Source of the DNA: Streptomyces sp. TRM64462
GTDB lineage: Bacteria; Actinomycetota; Actinomycetes; Streptomycetales; Streptomycetaceae
Assembly (NCBI RefSeq): GCF_013362995.1
Contig: NZ_JABWDV010000173.1
Location: 1 to 54,418, forward strand
Length of the DNA: 54,418 nucleotides
Direction: 5' to 3'
The notes below the pieces were generated by a model that was not told where the DNA came from, did not search any database, and saw nothing but the letters and a program-made list of their open reading frames with translations. The position numbers and the translations under genes are program-made. This document shows, piece after piece, positions 28,516 to 35,983 of the stretch. Position 1 is the first letter of the stretch. Every line of letters begins with the position of its first letter.

Positions 28516-28902
28516 TTAAGCAGCGGTTCCGTAGTGAGACCTCACCATGCGGCGCGGTGGCCGGGCCGTGAGACGGGCCGTGGGCACGGCTGTCTCGGTG
28601 CGCTGTCGCGCCGCAGGCTTCGGAGTCGGCACAGCAGTGCTGCTGGGGCTCTGCGGATTCCGGGCCGGACGCTCTTCGTGCATGCGCACGATCTCGGCGA
28701 GGTGTTCGGCGGTGAAGCGGTACGCGCGGCCGACGCGGGTGTGCGGGATGAGGCTCCGCCGGGCACGGTCCTTGACCCACCAGGCGGAGCAGCCGAGCAC
28801 GTCGGCTATCTCTTCGGGGCGGTACAGGCGTGGCAGGCGTGCGTCGCCGCCGGTCGCACGCGGCGAGGGTGCGGGGTCGGCAGGCATGGCGGGTCGGGAC
28901 AA
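28516..28902 (-). CDS. xis: Excisionase-type helix-turn-helix protein
   Basis: The central winged helix YRPEEIADVLGCSAWWVKDR followed by RVGRAYRFTAEHLAEIVRMH is the MerR-like fold used by actinomycete Xis proteins. The tail is Pro/Arg-rich. I favour TTG at 28902 because AAGGAA lies eight bases upstream; ATG at 28887 and an upstream start at 28947 are possible. It ends 33 bases before the integrase, the usual xis-int order, so the two were co-transcribed. Confidence 0.78.
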   Translation of the reverse strand: MSRPAMPADPAPSPRATGGDARLPRLYRPEEIADVLGCSAWWVKDRARRSLIPHTRVGRAYRFTAEHLAEIVRMHEERPARNPQSPSSTAVPTPKPAARQRTETAVPTARLTARPPRRMVRSHYGTAA

Positions 28903-28992
28903 GGAGGTTCTTCCTTCTGGCGGGGGCGCAGGGCTGGGCGTCCCCACGTGGCTGGGCGTGGTCGGGGCTGAGGGATGTGGCGGTCGCCGGGT

Positions 28993-29250
28993 CTACGAGC
29001 GGGCGGGCTCGCGGAGGAGAGCGGTGGGCGGCACGTGCAGGGCTTGGGCGATGGCGACGAGGTCGTCGGTGTCGCAGCGTCGTTGGACGCGTTCGATGCG
29101 GGACACCGTGGTGTTGGACATGGGGTGGCCGAGCGCGGTGCAGCGGGCGGCGAGTTGACGCTGGGAAATGCCGCTGCGGGTGCGGAGAATTTCGATGGCG
29201 TGGCGGCTCGTACCCCTGCGGGACCGATTTCTAGCGAACGTGCTGGCATA
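28993..29250 (-). CDS. XRE-type HTH regulator, 5' end unclear
   Basis: A clear helix-turn-helix reads RHAIEILRTRSGISQRQLAARCTALG...TTVSRIERVQRRCDTDDLVAIAQAL. The frame has no ATG, GTG or TTG within about 80 codons upstream that looks coding. Two ATGs with good spacing to purine-rich sites (29249 and near 29258) lie in other frames. Either a small frameshift near 29240 broke the gene or a rare start is used; the left limit of the protein is therefore approximate. It lies upstream of xis on the same strand and probably represses xis-int. Confidence 0.6.
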   Translation of the reverse strand, partial: YASTFARNRSRRGTSRHAIEILRTRSGISQRQLAARCTALGHPMSNTTVSRIERVQRRCDTDDLVAIAQALHVPPTALLREPARS

Positions 29251-29269
29251 TCTCCATTGGTACCTTGCA

Positions 29270-29294
29270 ATCGCCGGTTTGGTGAACCGGCGAT
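29270..29294. promoter_or_regulatory. Palindromic operator candidate upstream of the XRE gene
   Basis: ATCGCCGGTT-N5-AACCGGCGAT is a perfect 10-bp inverted repeat about 20 bases before the regulator's reading frame. Its right half, extended to AACCGGCGATCGT (29285-29297), recurs exactly at 29481-29493. The position suits a self-bound operator. Confidence 0.55.
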
Positions 29295-29400
29295 CGTCGT
29301 CTATGTTCCCGCGGCGCGTGCCGGAAGCAGCACTCGTCGGGTTACAGCGAGCGCTACCCAAGGGAGGGTAAAGAACGTGCTGTGACCCGGGGTGTTGTGT

Positions 29401-29766
29401 TGTAGCTTGCCCGTCGGCGAGTGGGCAAGGGTTTGCCGATGTGATGCTTCTGGCTCGCACCGTCGGGCAACTATTTGGGCAACCGGCGATCGTGCCCTAC
29501 TGTTTTGGCACCGCATCACCAACCGCTTTCCCGAATCGGCTTCTGCCGTGGGAGATAGGGCTGGACTTGTGCGGCCGAGGTGTGGATATGTTGACGACAC
29601 ACCCGGAAATGCATGGCAGGCCATCAGCACGCGGGAACGTGTGCAAGAGCCGTCGATGCCACCGCTCCCACCTCAAACCCCCACCCCGCTCCGCCGCTTC
29701 CGGCGACGAACGACGGTGAGCCCTGGGCACCACCGGCCCACGGCCACCAGGAGAGGACCGCCTCAC
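29401..29766. other. Intergenic region with GGGCAA boxes
   Basis: No gene is supportable. A CTTGCCC-N10-GGGCAAG hairpin (29406-29429) is followed by two more GGGCAA copies (29465 and 29477) and the second AACCGGCGATCGT (29481-29493). The repeats suggest a control or replication region of the element facing the rep-like fragment. Confidence 0.4.
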
Positions 29767-29896
29767 TTGGCACGCATCCGCACCATCAAGCCCGAAGCCT
29801 TCGCCTCCGAGTCCCTCGCCTCGGTCACCCTCAGCGCCGAGCGCACATTCGTCGGCCTGCTGACCCAGGCCGACGACCACGGACGCTTCCGCGATC
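29767..29896 (+). pseudogene. 5' fragment of a phage/plasmid replication-type gene
   Basis: Starts TTG at 29767 with AGGAGAGG ten bases upstream. The first 43 residues (MARIRTIKPEAFASESLASV... to DDHGRFRD) match the conserved opening of actinobacterial phage/plasmid replication-initiation-like proteins. Then the sequence switches abruptly to a methyltransferase in a different frame. The remainder of the gene is missing. Confidence 0.7.
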
Positions 29897-30427
29897 GGAG
29901 CCCACCGCATCGACGGCTTCTTCAACATCGACCTCGTCCCGCCGGCCGACCTCCTCTGGGACATCCGCGAAGGCATCCCCCTCCAGGACGACAGCACCGA
30001 CGAGATCTTCTCCGAGCACTTCCTGGAGCACATCGACTACCCGCGCTCGGCCAAGCACTACGTCCGCGAGGCCCACCGCGTCCTCGTCCCGGGCGGCCGG
30101 ATCATCACCGGCGTCCCCGACGCCGCCTTCGCCCTGAGCCAATACCCCGGCCCCCTGGACGCCACCGACGAGACGATCGCCCGCTGGTACGCCAAGCGCG
30201 ACTGCCGCGCTGACATCAACACGCAGCTCGACCTCGTCAACCTCGTCTTCCGCGACCAGGACGACGACCCCACGTACACCCCGCACCTGTGGGCGTACGA
30301 CCACGAGAAGCTCGTCCAGCTCTTCACCGAGGCCGGCTTCACCAGCGTCGAGCCCTGGACCTTCGACCCGACCATGGCCAACCTCAAGCGCCGCTGGGGC
30401 AGCGTCTACGTCGTCGCCACGAAGTAG
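29894..30427 (+). pseudogene. Class I SAM methyltransferase, 5'-truncated
   Basis: An open frame of 177 residues without a usable start codon. It begins at IGAHRIDGFFNIDLVPPADLL, just after where the glycine-rich SAM motif I (xLGCG) should be, and includes FSEHFLEHIDYP, EAHRVLVPGGR and a family-like C-terminus ending VYVVATK. Codon use is fully coding-like. It was joined to the rep fragment at a GATCGG junction, so it lacks the cofactor loop and is not expected to work. An inverted repeat (30437-30484) follows. Confidence 0.8.
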
Positions 30428-30436
30428 CCCCCTTAA

Positions 30437-30484
30437 GCCCGCGAGGCCAGAACGCCCGTCCCTAGCCGTCCCGGCCTCGCGGGC
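30437..30484 (+). terminator. Hairpin after the methyltransferase remnant
   Basis: GCCCGCGAGGCC (30437-30448) and GGCCTCGCGGGC (30473-30484) pair perfectly across 24 bases. Probably the original terminator of the methyltransferase gene. Confidence 0.65.
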
Positions 30485-30542
30485 CTCCACCCACTCCAAA
30501 GCGCCGCACCCGCCCGGCCACGCCGCCGAGGGAGCCACCCGC

Positions 30543-31070
30543 ATGAACCAGGTCCCACCGTCCATCAGCGAACTGACCCTCGCCGCCACCCCCAACGCCG
30601 TCGCCTGGGCCCGCCGCCACACCGTCGACATCCTCCAGCGCTGGCGCTTCCCCGACGAGGGCATAGAAGTCGCCCGGCTCCTCATCTCGGAGCTGGCAAC
30701 CAACGCGATCCGACACGCACGCCCCATGAAGGCGTCTGAAACGGCCGCTGAGTCCGCCGATCTCGGAACAATCGTGCTCATGCTCTGGCCCACCGACGGC
30801 GGCATCGTCCTTGCGGTCAGTGACCCCGACCCACGACCGCCGACACCTCGCGCCCATGACGCCAGCGCCACCGGGGGCCGCGGACTGGTCCTCATCCAGA
30901 CCATGGCCAACCGCTGGGGCTACTCGCCCGCACACCCGCACTCGGGGAAGATCGTCTGGGCAGAGGTTCCCGCTCGTCCCAGTAGCGCCCTGGGTGAGCC
31001 CGGCTTCGGCGGTCGGCAAGCTGCCCCCATGCTCATCGGACGAGTCCTGACCGGCCTACGCGAGCTCTAG
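30543..31070 (+). CDS. ATP-binding protein, RsbW-like anti-sigma/regulatory kinase
   Basis: A 175-residue GHKL-fold protein with N box ELATNAIRHA, G1 box VSDPDPRPP and G2 box TGGRGLVLIQTMANRWG. Streptomyces encode dozens of such stand-alone HATPase domains, which bind anti-anti-sigma factors or sigma factors. No partner gene is adjacent. ATG at 30543 follows GAGGGAG at eight bases. Confidence 0.88.
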   Translation: MNQVPPSISELTLAATPNAVAWARRHTVDILQRWRFPDEGIEVARLLISELATNAIRHARPMKASETAAESADLGTIVLMLWPTDGGIVLAVSDPDPRPPTPRAHDASATGGRGLVLIQTMANRWGYSPAHPHSGKIVWAEVPARPSSALGEPGFGGRQAAPMLIGRVLTGLREL

Positions 31071-31228
31071 TCGTACCAACCAACTGTGGCACCGCGCAGC
31101 GATGGTGGGGGCTCGGAACCCATGAACCTGCCGCCGACCGCCCACGAGCGCCGATGTCAAGGAACGGCAGCCCCGCGTCACCGCGCTTCCAGCCGACTCC
31201 TTCGAGCTGCACGGCAAGTGCGCCCCTT

Positions 31229-31783
31229 TTAAGGGGAGTTCGCCTGACGGCGCTGCACCCAGCCTGGATCCCTCACCGGCATCGCAGGTGGGGCGGGTTC
31301 CGTAAGATCCGCGTCAGACAGGCCCATGACCCTGTCAAAGAGCCAGATCAGCCGGGCGAATCTAAGCGCCGCGAAGGCCATCGCGTACTCAAACACGAAG
31401 CGTGCTGACAACGGGTCGGCGTCTCGATCTAGAGACAGCGAGGTCAGCAGGAGAAGGCAGCATATTGCCGTGGCCTGCAGCAAGCTGCGCCAGCTTCGCC
31501 TTAGCTCAGCGTGATGACGGAGGCGAACTGCGCGCAGCCGATCACCGTTGGCCGCGGTGTATAGGGAGATGGCGATGGCACTAAGTCCACCGATGGCAGA
31601 CACCGAGCCTGCTGCTGCCGCATACAGATCGGTGCGTTGCGAGGAGTCAATCCAACTGAGCCAGTCCCCTGAACCCGTACTCCGGATGACGAGGATGTGG
31701 GAGCCCAGAGCCACCCCTGCGATCAGATAGTCAAGTCGTAGGTGACCGGCCCAGAAGTCCTCGATCGTGTCGCGTACGCTCAC
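31229..31783 (-). CDS. Four-helix membrane protein of unknown function
   Basis: A 184-residue protein with four hydrophobic segments (about 16-35, 52-76, 100-118, 128-148) and a short cytoplasmic tail. G+C is visibly below that of the neighbours. It is the second gene of a pair with the 312-residue gene, 27 bases apart. The GTG start at 31783 is preceded by nine consecutive G and AC: the homopolymer is the only ribosome-site-like sequence. No family recognised. Confidence 0.7.
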   Translation of the reverse strand: MSVRDTIEDFWAGHLRLDYLIAGVALGSHILVIRSTGSGDWLSWIDSSQRTDLYAAAAGSVSAIGGLSAIAISLYTAANGDRLRAVRLRHHAELRRSWRSLLQATAICCLLLLTSLSLDRDADPLSARFVFEYAMAFAALRFARLIWLFDRVMGLSDADLTEPAPPAMPVRDPGWVQRRQANSP

Positions 31784-31810
31784 GTCCCCCCCCCATGGTC
31801 CGCGCCGCGG

Positions 31811-32749
31811 TCACGTGTCCCCTGCGTCCACCGCCAGCCGCAGGGCGTCCTCGTGCTCGGCAGCTGCTCCCAGGATGGCATCCACCGCTGACACGATCCG
31901 GATTGAGTTGCCTTCCTCATCCGTGGCCGGAACGCGCCTTTTAGCCGTGATGTTATGTTCGACCAGCTCTACCAAGTGTGTCCGCTCTGGACCGCCAGGA
32001 TCGCTGTACACCAGCTTGGCGCGCGCCAGTTCCGCGCCAGTCACCACATCTGAGATTTCTTCGAGATCCGCGAGAAGCATCTCCCGATGCTCGCGGAGCG
32101 CCTTACCCCGAGGCACCGAGATGATCATCGTGACGCTGATCTCACCATAGGACTCCCCAGCGACGCGGAAGGTTCGTGCAAGACCTCCCTTGCGCTCCCT
32201 CAGCGCGCCCATCTTGTTGGCCATCAGCTTGATCTCAACACGGCTGGCGCCAGTGGCTGTCTTCAGGCGTTCGATCTCGGCGTGGGCGACAACGGGTCGC
32301 ACCTCGAACTGAGTACCTGGGAAGAAACCAACCCCGTTCAGCCATGCCTCCAGGGCACGATGGCTGGGCGCTGAACGGCTGCCCTGCATGATGCCGATCA
32401 CGTTTCCGAACGGCAGGAAGCAGATGACGGATGTATCCAGGTAGCCCTCGTGCGCGTTCTGCTCCAGCTCGCGAAGGTCTCCGGTGTCCCAATTCATCAC
32501 CGAGAGCCACTCGCCCGGGTCCTTGACGCGGTGCAACAGGAGGTGGTCCTGCATGTGATGTGTGGTGATCGTGCCCACCAGCTGCGAGTCGCTCTCGAAC
32601 GTGCGACCCGACACGGGCACCCTGGACAGGTCAGCCAACGTGGCATCCCAGTCAAGCGACTGAGGCATGCGCTTAGCCTCACCGTCCTTCACGGTCACCA
32701 CTTCGTAGAAGCCGACCGTGCGCTCCTTCATGTGCCCCAAAGTGGCCAA
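31811..32749 (-). CDS. Unknown 312-aa soluble protein, first gene of a two-gene module
   Basis: Starts TTG at 32749 (or ATG at 32731, MKERTVGFYEVV). It is rich in alternating strands early (VGTITTHHMQDHLLLHRV, VICFLPFGNVIGIM) with a later VEIKLMANKMGALRERKGG stretch and an alpha-helical half. No family could be named. A soluble protein followed by a four-helix membrane protein, with low G+C, beside an att site, is the typical form of small abortive-infection modules. That is inference from layout only. Confidence 0.7.
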   Translation of the reverse strand: MATLGHMKERTVGFYEVVTVKDGEAKRMPQSLDWDATLADLSRVPVSGRTFESDSQLVGTITTHHMQDHLLLHRVKDPGEWLSVMNWDTGDLRELEQNAHEGYLDTSVICFLPFGNVIGIMQGSRSAPSHRALEAWLNGVGFFPGTQFEVRPVVAHAEIERLKTATGASRVEIKLMANKMGALRERKGGLARTFRVAGESYGEISVTMIISVPRGKALREHREMLLADLEEISDVVTGAELARAKLVYSDPGGPERTHLVELVEHNITAKRRVPATDEEGNSIRIVSAVDAILGAAAEHEDALRLAVDAGDT

Positions 32750-33508
32750 GACCTACCCCCTCATGCAACAAGATGAGGCGACTGCCGGCCCGGAAGCCGA
32801 TCGCCCGCCCCCAGTGAAGTAACGATCGTATGCCCGGAACCACCCATCCGTGTCACCCAGGCATGGCATACGCAGAAGCCACGACTGCAACTCAGGCCAA
32901 GGAATCGCCTGCCACCGGCCCTTGATGCGGTGGCCTACGCCCTGACACGTTGGTCTCAGTTCTGGCCCCATTCACCTTCGTCCGGCCCCGTACGGACGGG
33001 TCACCCCGGACGCTCCGCCGCAGGTCAGAACGTCTACGACCCTTGCCGGACCCTCGTAAGAACATTTGGAGAGCGTGTTGGGGCCGCTCCACCAGGTCCG
33101 CACCAAGCGGACGACGGCCGCCGCCCATGCCGCGGCGGTCTGAGCCTCCGTTCAGTACGGCCCGGAACGGACAGTCCTCCCGCCAGTTCCGGAGCGACGA
33201 TGGCGCCGTTCCGGCACCCTCACAGCACTGAGCCATCCCGGACCGCACGGGTATCGTTCCTGCGTTCCCTCAAGTCATGGTGCGCGCCGAGCCTCGGCTC
33301 GGCGAACGTGCGCGCCTGAGCCCAGCGACGGTGCGTCTGCAACGCCTCGTTCGCAAGGAGCGACCGGAGCACGAGCAGCCCCCTGGGAGAATTCTGGGAG
33401 ATGATCTTCTCCCAGCCCCCTCCCCAAGCCGACGCAGACCCACATGCACCAGCCCGCTGACCTGCGCAGATATCGAAGGGCGCAGGTGACGCCCCCTGCC
33501 GAACCTCA
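32750..33508. other. Gene-free right end of the element
   Basis: 759 bases without a credible gene. A GCCGAG-N6-CTCGGC inverted repeat (33286-33303) could terminate or regulate. CTGGGAGA boxes at 33383 and 33394, plus an inverted copy at 33408-33415, lie 100 bases before attR. The last 28 bases resemble 42932-42959 (see findings). Confidence 0.5.
33383..33406. promoter_or_regulatory. Putative integrase arm site, right
   Basis: A tandem GGGAGA pair with 11-base period, 19/24 identical and in the same orientation as 21201-21224. It lies 103 bases left of the attR core. In the circular form these two sites would flank attP. Confidence 0.45.
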
Positions 33509-33620
33509 TTCGGGACGAAGAGGTCGTGGGTTCAAATCCCGCCACCCCGACAGCCGAAATACCAGGTCAGGGGCCTGATCCACTCAGTGGATCAGGCCCC
33601 TGACTGGTTCCTGTAGATCG
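33509..33620. repeat. attR: right direct repeat of the integrated element
   Basis: Copy of 21088-21199 with four mismatches: the 3' half of tRNA-Pro (33509-33550), the duplicated terminator hairpin (33567-33603) and a degenerate tail. No complete tRNA can form here. Right of it, 33621-33939 carries no supportable gene, only the leader of the MmyB-type regulator. Confidence 0.93.
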
Positions 33621-33939
33621 AGCATGGCCTCTTCCGCTCCAGTCCGGGCCGGACAGGGGGCGTGCGGTGGAACCGGGAAGTGCTGCAGCGGCGGGAAGGA
33701 CGCCCCCCTACACCGCACGACCACCTGCTACATCGAGATCGATCTCCCACAATCCGTCCGGAACAATCCAGCTCCGCGCACCCGCCCCATGGCGGCCTCA
33801 GCGACCGCCTCACCACGTAGGACACGTCTGAGGCTCTATCAGACATGGGACGGTTCACGAGCGCGCAGTGGCCCCTCTGGCAGTTCGTACGTTCCAGTAA
33901 CATCGCACTGCTTTGAGCAACTGTAGGGGGAAGTGTCGA

Positions 33940-34782
33940 ATGCGTGGCCAGGAACGCGGTACCGGACTGAGTCCTGGCCAGGACCCCGGTGGGCCGGACC
34001 CGGTGGACGTAGCGGGACTCGCGGCCCTCCTGCGGAGCTGGCGCGCCCGCGCCGGGCAGCGGCGCGGACTCGGCGCCCCCCTGCCCCAGGTCGAGGTTGC
34101 CGCCGATATCGGCATGAGCGAGCGCTGGTACCGCGACCTGGAACGCGGAACGATTCCGCGCCTCGACCCTCGCGTGCTGTCCCGCCTGGCGGACATCCTG
34201 GGCCTCGACGCGGACGAACGCGCGGCGCTGCACTTCCACGCCTTCGGTGGCACCCCGTACGCGACCCGGCCGCACGCCGAGCACCCGGACGACCTGCCCG
34301 CCCTCCAGCAGCTGGTCGACCGGCAGATGCCGCGCCCCGCCTACGTGACCGACACCCGCTGGGACATCGTCGCGTACAACCGCGCCATGGCCGAGTGGTT
34401 TCCCTGGGTCCTCGCCCAGGACGCCAACCTCATCCGCTGGGGGCTGACGACCCAAGAGGCCCGTGAGCAGCTCGTGGACTGGACCCGGCACGCGTACATC
34501 TACTTGGCCATGATCCGTTTCGCCATGGCCGAGCGCCCGGACGAGCCGGGGCTCTCGGAGCTGCTGCACGAGATCCTCCAGGACCCCACCTGCCGACGCC
34601 TGTGGGGAGAGCGGACGTGCATCGTCGGCAACCGGGACGGCCACCGCTTCCGGCTGCACCTTCCGCACATCGCGCCCGTCGTCATCGACGTGGTGACACA
34701 GGTCCTGCTGCCCGCCGGACACCCGGGCCTGCGATTCGTCGTTCTCGGGGACGCGCCGTCGTCCCCGGCCGGCGACGACTGA
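33940..34782 (+). CDS. MmyB-type helix-turn-helix regulator
   Basis: A 280-residue regulator: an XRE helix-turn-helix at about 12-75 (GLGAPLPQVEVAADIGMSERWYRDLERG), then an MmyB-like ligand-binding domain (PAYVTDTRWDIVAYNRAMAEWFPW... to DVVTQVLLPAGHPGLRFVV). Domains of this kind are PAS-like and bind fatty-acid ligands in studied cases (recalled). I set the start at ATG 33940 after AGGGGGAAG; upstream in-frame codons lack similarity. It is the likely regulator of the adjacent five-gene operon. Confidence 0.88.
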   Translation: MRGQERGTGLSPGQDPGGPDPVDVAGLAALLRSWRARAGQRRGLGAPLPQVEVAADIGMSERWYRDLERGTIPRLDPRVLSRLADILGLDADERAALHFHAFGGTPYATRPHAEHPDDLPALQQLVDRQMPRPAYVTDTRWDIVAYNRAMAEWFPWVLAQDANLIRWGLTTQEAREQLVDWTRHAYIYLAMIRFAMAERPDEPGLSELLHEILQDPTCRRLWGERTCIVGNRDGHRFRLHLPHIAPVVIDVVTQVLLPAGHPGLRFVVLGDAPSSPAGDD

Positions 34783-34820
34783 TTACACGCCACCGCAACC
34801 CCGGGAATCAATACCCGATG

Positions 34821-34840
34821 ACCGGCAAAGAATTGCCGGT
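34821..34840. promoter_or_regulatory. Operator-like palindrome 1
   Basis: ACCGGCAA-AGAA-TTGCCGGT, a perfect 8-bp inverted repeat. Its start lies 34 bases before that of an identical-arm copy. Both lie between the MmyB-type regulator and the biosynthetic operon. Confidence 0.7.
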
Positions 34841-34854
34841 GCACCGATTCCAGT

Positions 34855-34874
34855 ACCGGCAAATCTTTGCCGGT
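34855..34874. promoter_or_regulatory. Operator-like palindrome 2, overlapping a TTGACA box
   Basis: ACCGGCAA-ATCT-TTGCCGGT. Its last base is the first T of TTGACA (34874-34879), and a second TTGACA sits ten bases on (34884-34889). A protein bound here would block or recruit at a -35 element. The -10 box is not clear. Confidence 0.7.
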
Positions 34875-34969
34875 TGACAGGCGTTGACACCGGGAACCGC
34901 TTGCGGGTTTTCTCGATGCGCCGGGACGGGTTCAGGCCGTCCTGTCGAGAGAGAATCCGGAGATCGGCT

Positions 34970-35935
34970 TTGCGGGCGTTCACGAACATCGAGAAGTCAT
35001 TCCTGGGACACGGCGTCTGGGGCGCCGCCCAGAGCGAGGACGCCGCCCGCGAAAATGCCGTACGACCGGACCCCACTGGCCGCCCGATCCGGCGCGTCGG
35101 CGTGGTCGGCTCGGGCACCATGGGCGCCGGCATCGTCGAGCTGTGCGCCCTGCGCGGCCTGGACGTCCGGCTCGCGGTCTCCCGGGAGTCCTCGCTGGTC
35201 TCCGCACCCCGCCGCCTCGCGGCGGCCCTGGACCGCGGGGTCGCCAAGGGCCGACTTTCCGAGAAGGAACGGGACGCGGCGCTGTCCAGGATCTCCGTCA
35301 CCGCGGACCTGGCGGACCTGAGCGACCGCCAGCTCGTGATCGAGGCCGTCCCGGAGAACGAGGAGCTCAAGCTCGACCTGTTCACCGCGCTCGACAAGGT
35401 CGTGCACACGGACGCGGTGCTGGCCTCGACGACCTCGGCGATCACCATCACCCGGCTGGCGCGTGCCACGGCACACCCGAATCGGCTGATCGGGATGCAC
35501 TTCTTCAACCCGGTCGTCTCGTTGCCTCTGGTGGAACTGGTCTCGACACTGCTCACCGACCCGGGTGTCCTCCGGCGCGCGGAGACCTTCGTCGCCGAGA
35601 CGCTCGGCAAGGACCCGATCCCAGCCGGGGACCGCAGCGGTTTCGTGGTCAACGCACTGCTCGTCCCCTACCTGCTGTCGGCCGTCCGCATGGTCGAGTC
35701 GGGCTTCGCGTCGGTCGAGCACGTCGACCGCGGAATGGAACGCGGCTGCGCCCATCCCATGGGTCCCCTGCGGCTGTGCGATCTCATCGGTCTCGATGTC
35801 GTCGCGGCGGCCGCCGACTCCCTGTACGAGGAATTCAAGGAGCCTCTCTACGCTCCGCCGTCACTGCTCTCGCGCATGGTGGAATCCGGCCTCCTCGGTA
35901 GAAAGACCGGCCGCGGATTCTATGCGTACGCATAG
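34970..35935 (+). CDS. 3-hydroxyacyl-CoA dehydrogenase family protein (FkbK-like)
   Basis: NAD-dependent 3-hydroxyacyl-CoA dehydrogenase of about 321 residues. The Rossmann motif VGVVGSGTMGAG, the ENEELK loop, the catalytic STTSAI...GMHFFNP histidine-glutamate region and the C-terminal GRKTGRGFY motif are all present. It is close to the FkbK/HBD subfamily used for acyl-chain building blocks. TTG at 34970 follows GGAG by seven bases; ATG at 34916 is the alternative. The N-terminal 37 residues before the Rossmann fold are unusual. First gene of the operon behind the palindromes. Confidence 0.85.
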   Translation: MRAFTNIEKSFLGHGVWGAAQSEDAARENAVRPDPTGRPIRRVGVVGSGTMGAGIVELCALRGLDVRLAVSRESSLVSAPRRLAAALDRGVAKGRLSEKERDAALSRISVTADLADLSDRQLVIEAVPENEELKLDLFTALDKVVHTDAVLASTTSAITITRLARATAHPNRLIGMHFFNPVVSLPLVELVSTLLTDPGVLRRAETFVAETLGKDPIPAGDRSGFVVNALLVPYLLSAVRMVESGFASVEHVDRGMERGCAHPMGPLRLCDLIGLDVVAAAADSLYEEFKEPLYAPPSLLSRMVESGLLGRKTGRGFYAYA

Positions 35936-35983
35936 CTCGCGGGACAGCACTCAGTCCAGCCCACGGATTTCAGGAGCACACGC

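Larger units (their letters stand above)
21088..33620. mobile_element. Integrated actinomycete element in tRNA-Pro, probably immobile
   Basis: Bounded by 112-bp direct repeats that begin in the tRNA-Pro anticodon loop. It contains a tyrosine integrase next to an excisionase, an HTH regulator, a replication-gene remnant and cargo. Actinomycete integrative elements such as pSAM2 use tRNA-Pro in the same way (family knowledge). The integrase has a frameshift, and no tra or complete rep gene was found, so the element is probably a fossil. The integrase lies 5.8 kb from attL rather than beside it, so the 21.2-26.7 kb cargo may have been inserted between them. Confidence 0.85.

Noticed and set aside
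31229..32749. Assignment of the two-gene module to the Kiwa defence system
   Set aside because: Sizes and the four-helix membrane partner are similar, but the gene order differs and I see no sequence signature of KwaA or KwaB.
34874..34912. A full promoter at the TTGACA boxes
   Set aside because: The -35-like boxes are good, but no convincing -10 sequence stands at 16-18 bases, so only the boxes are reported.
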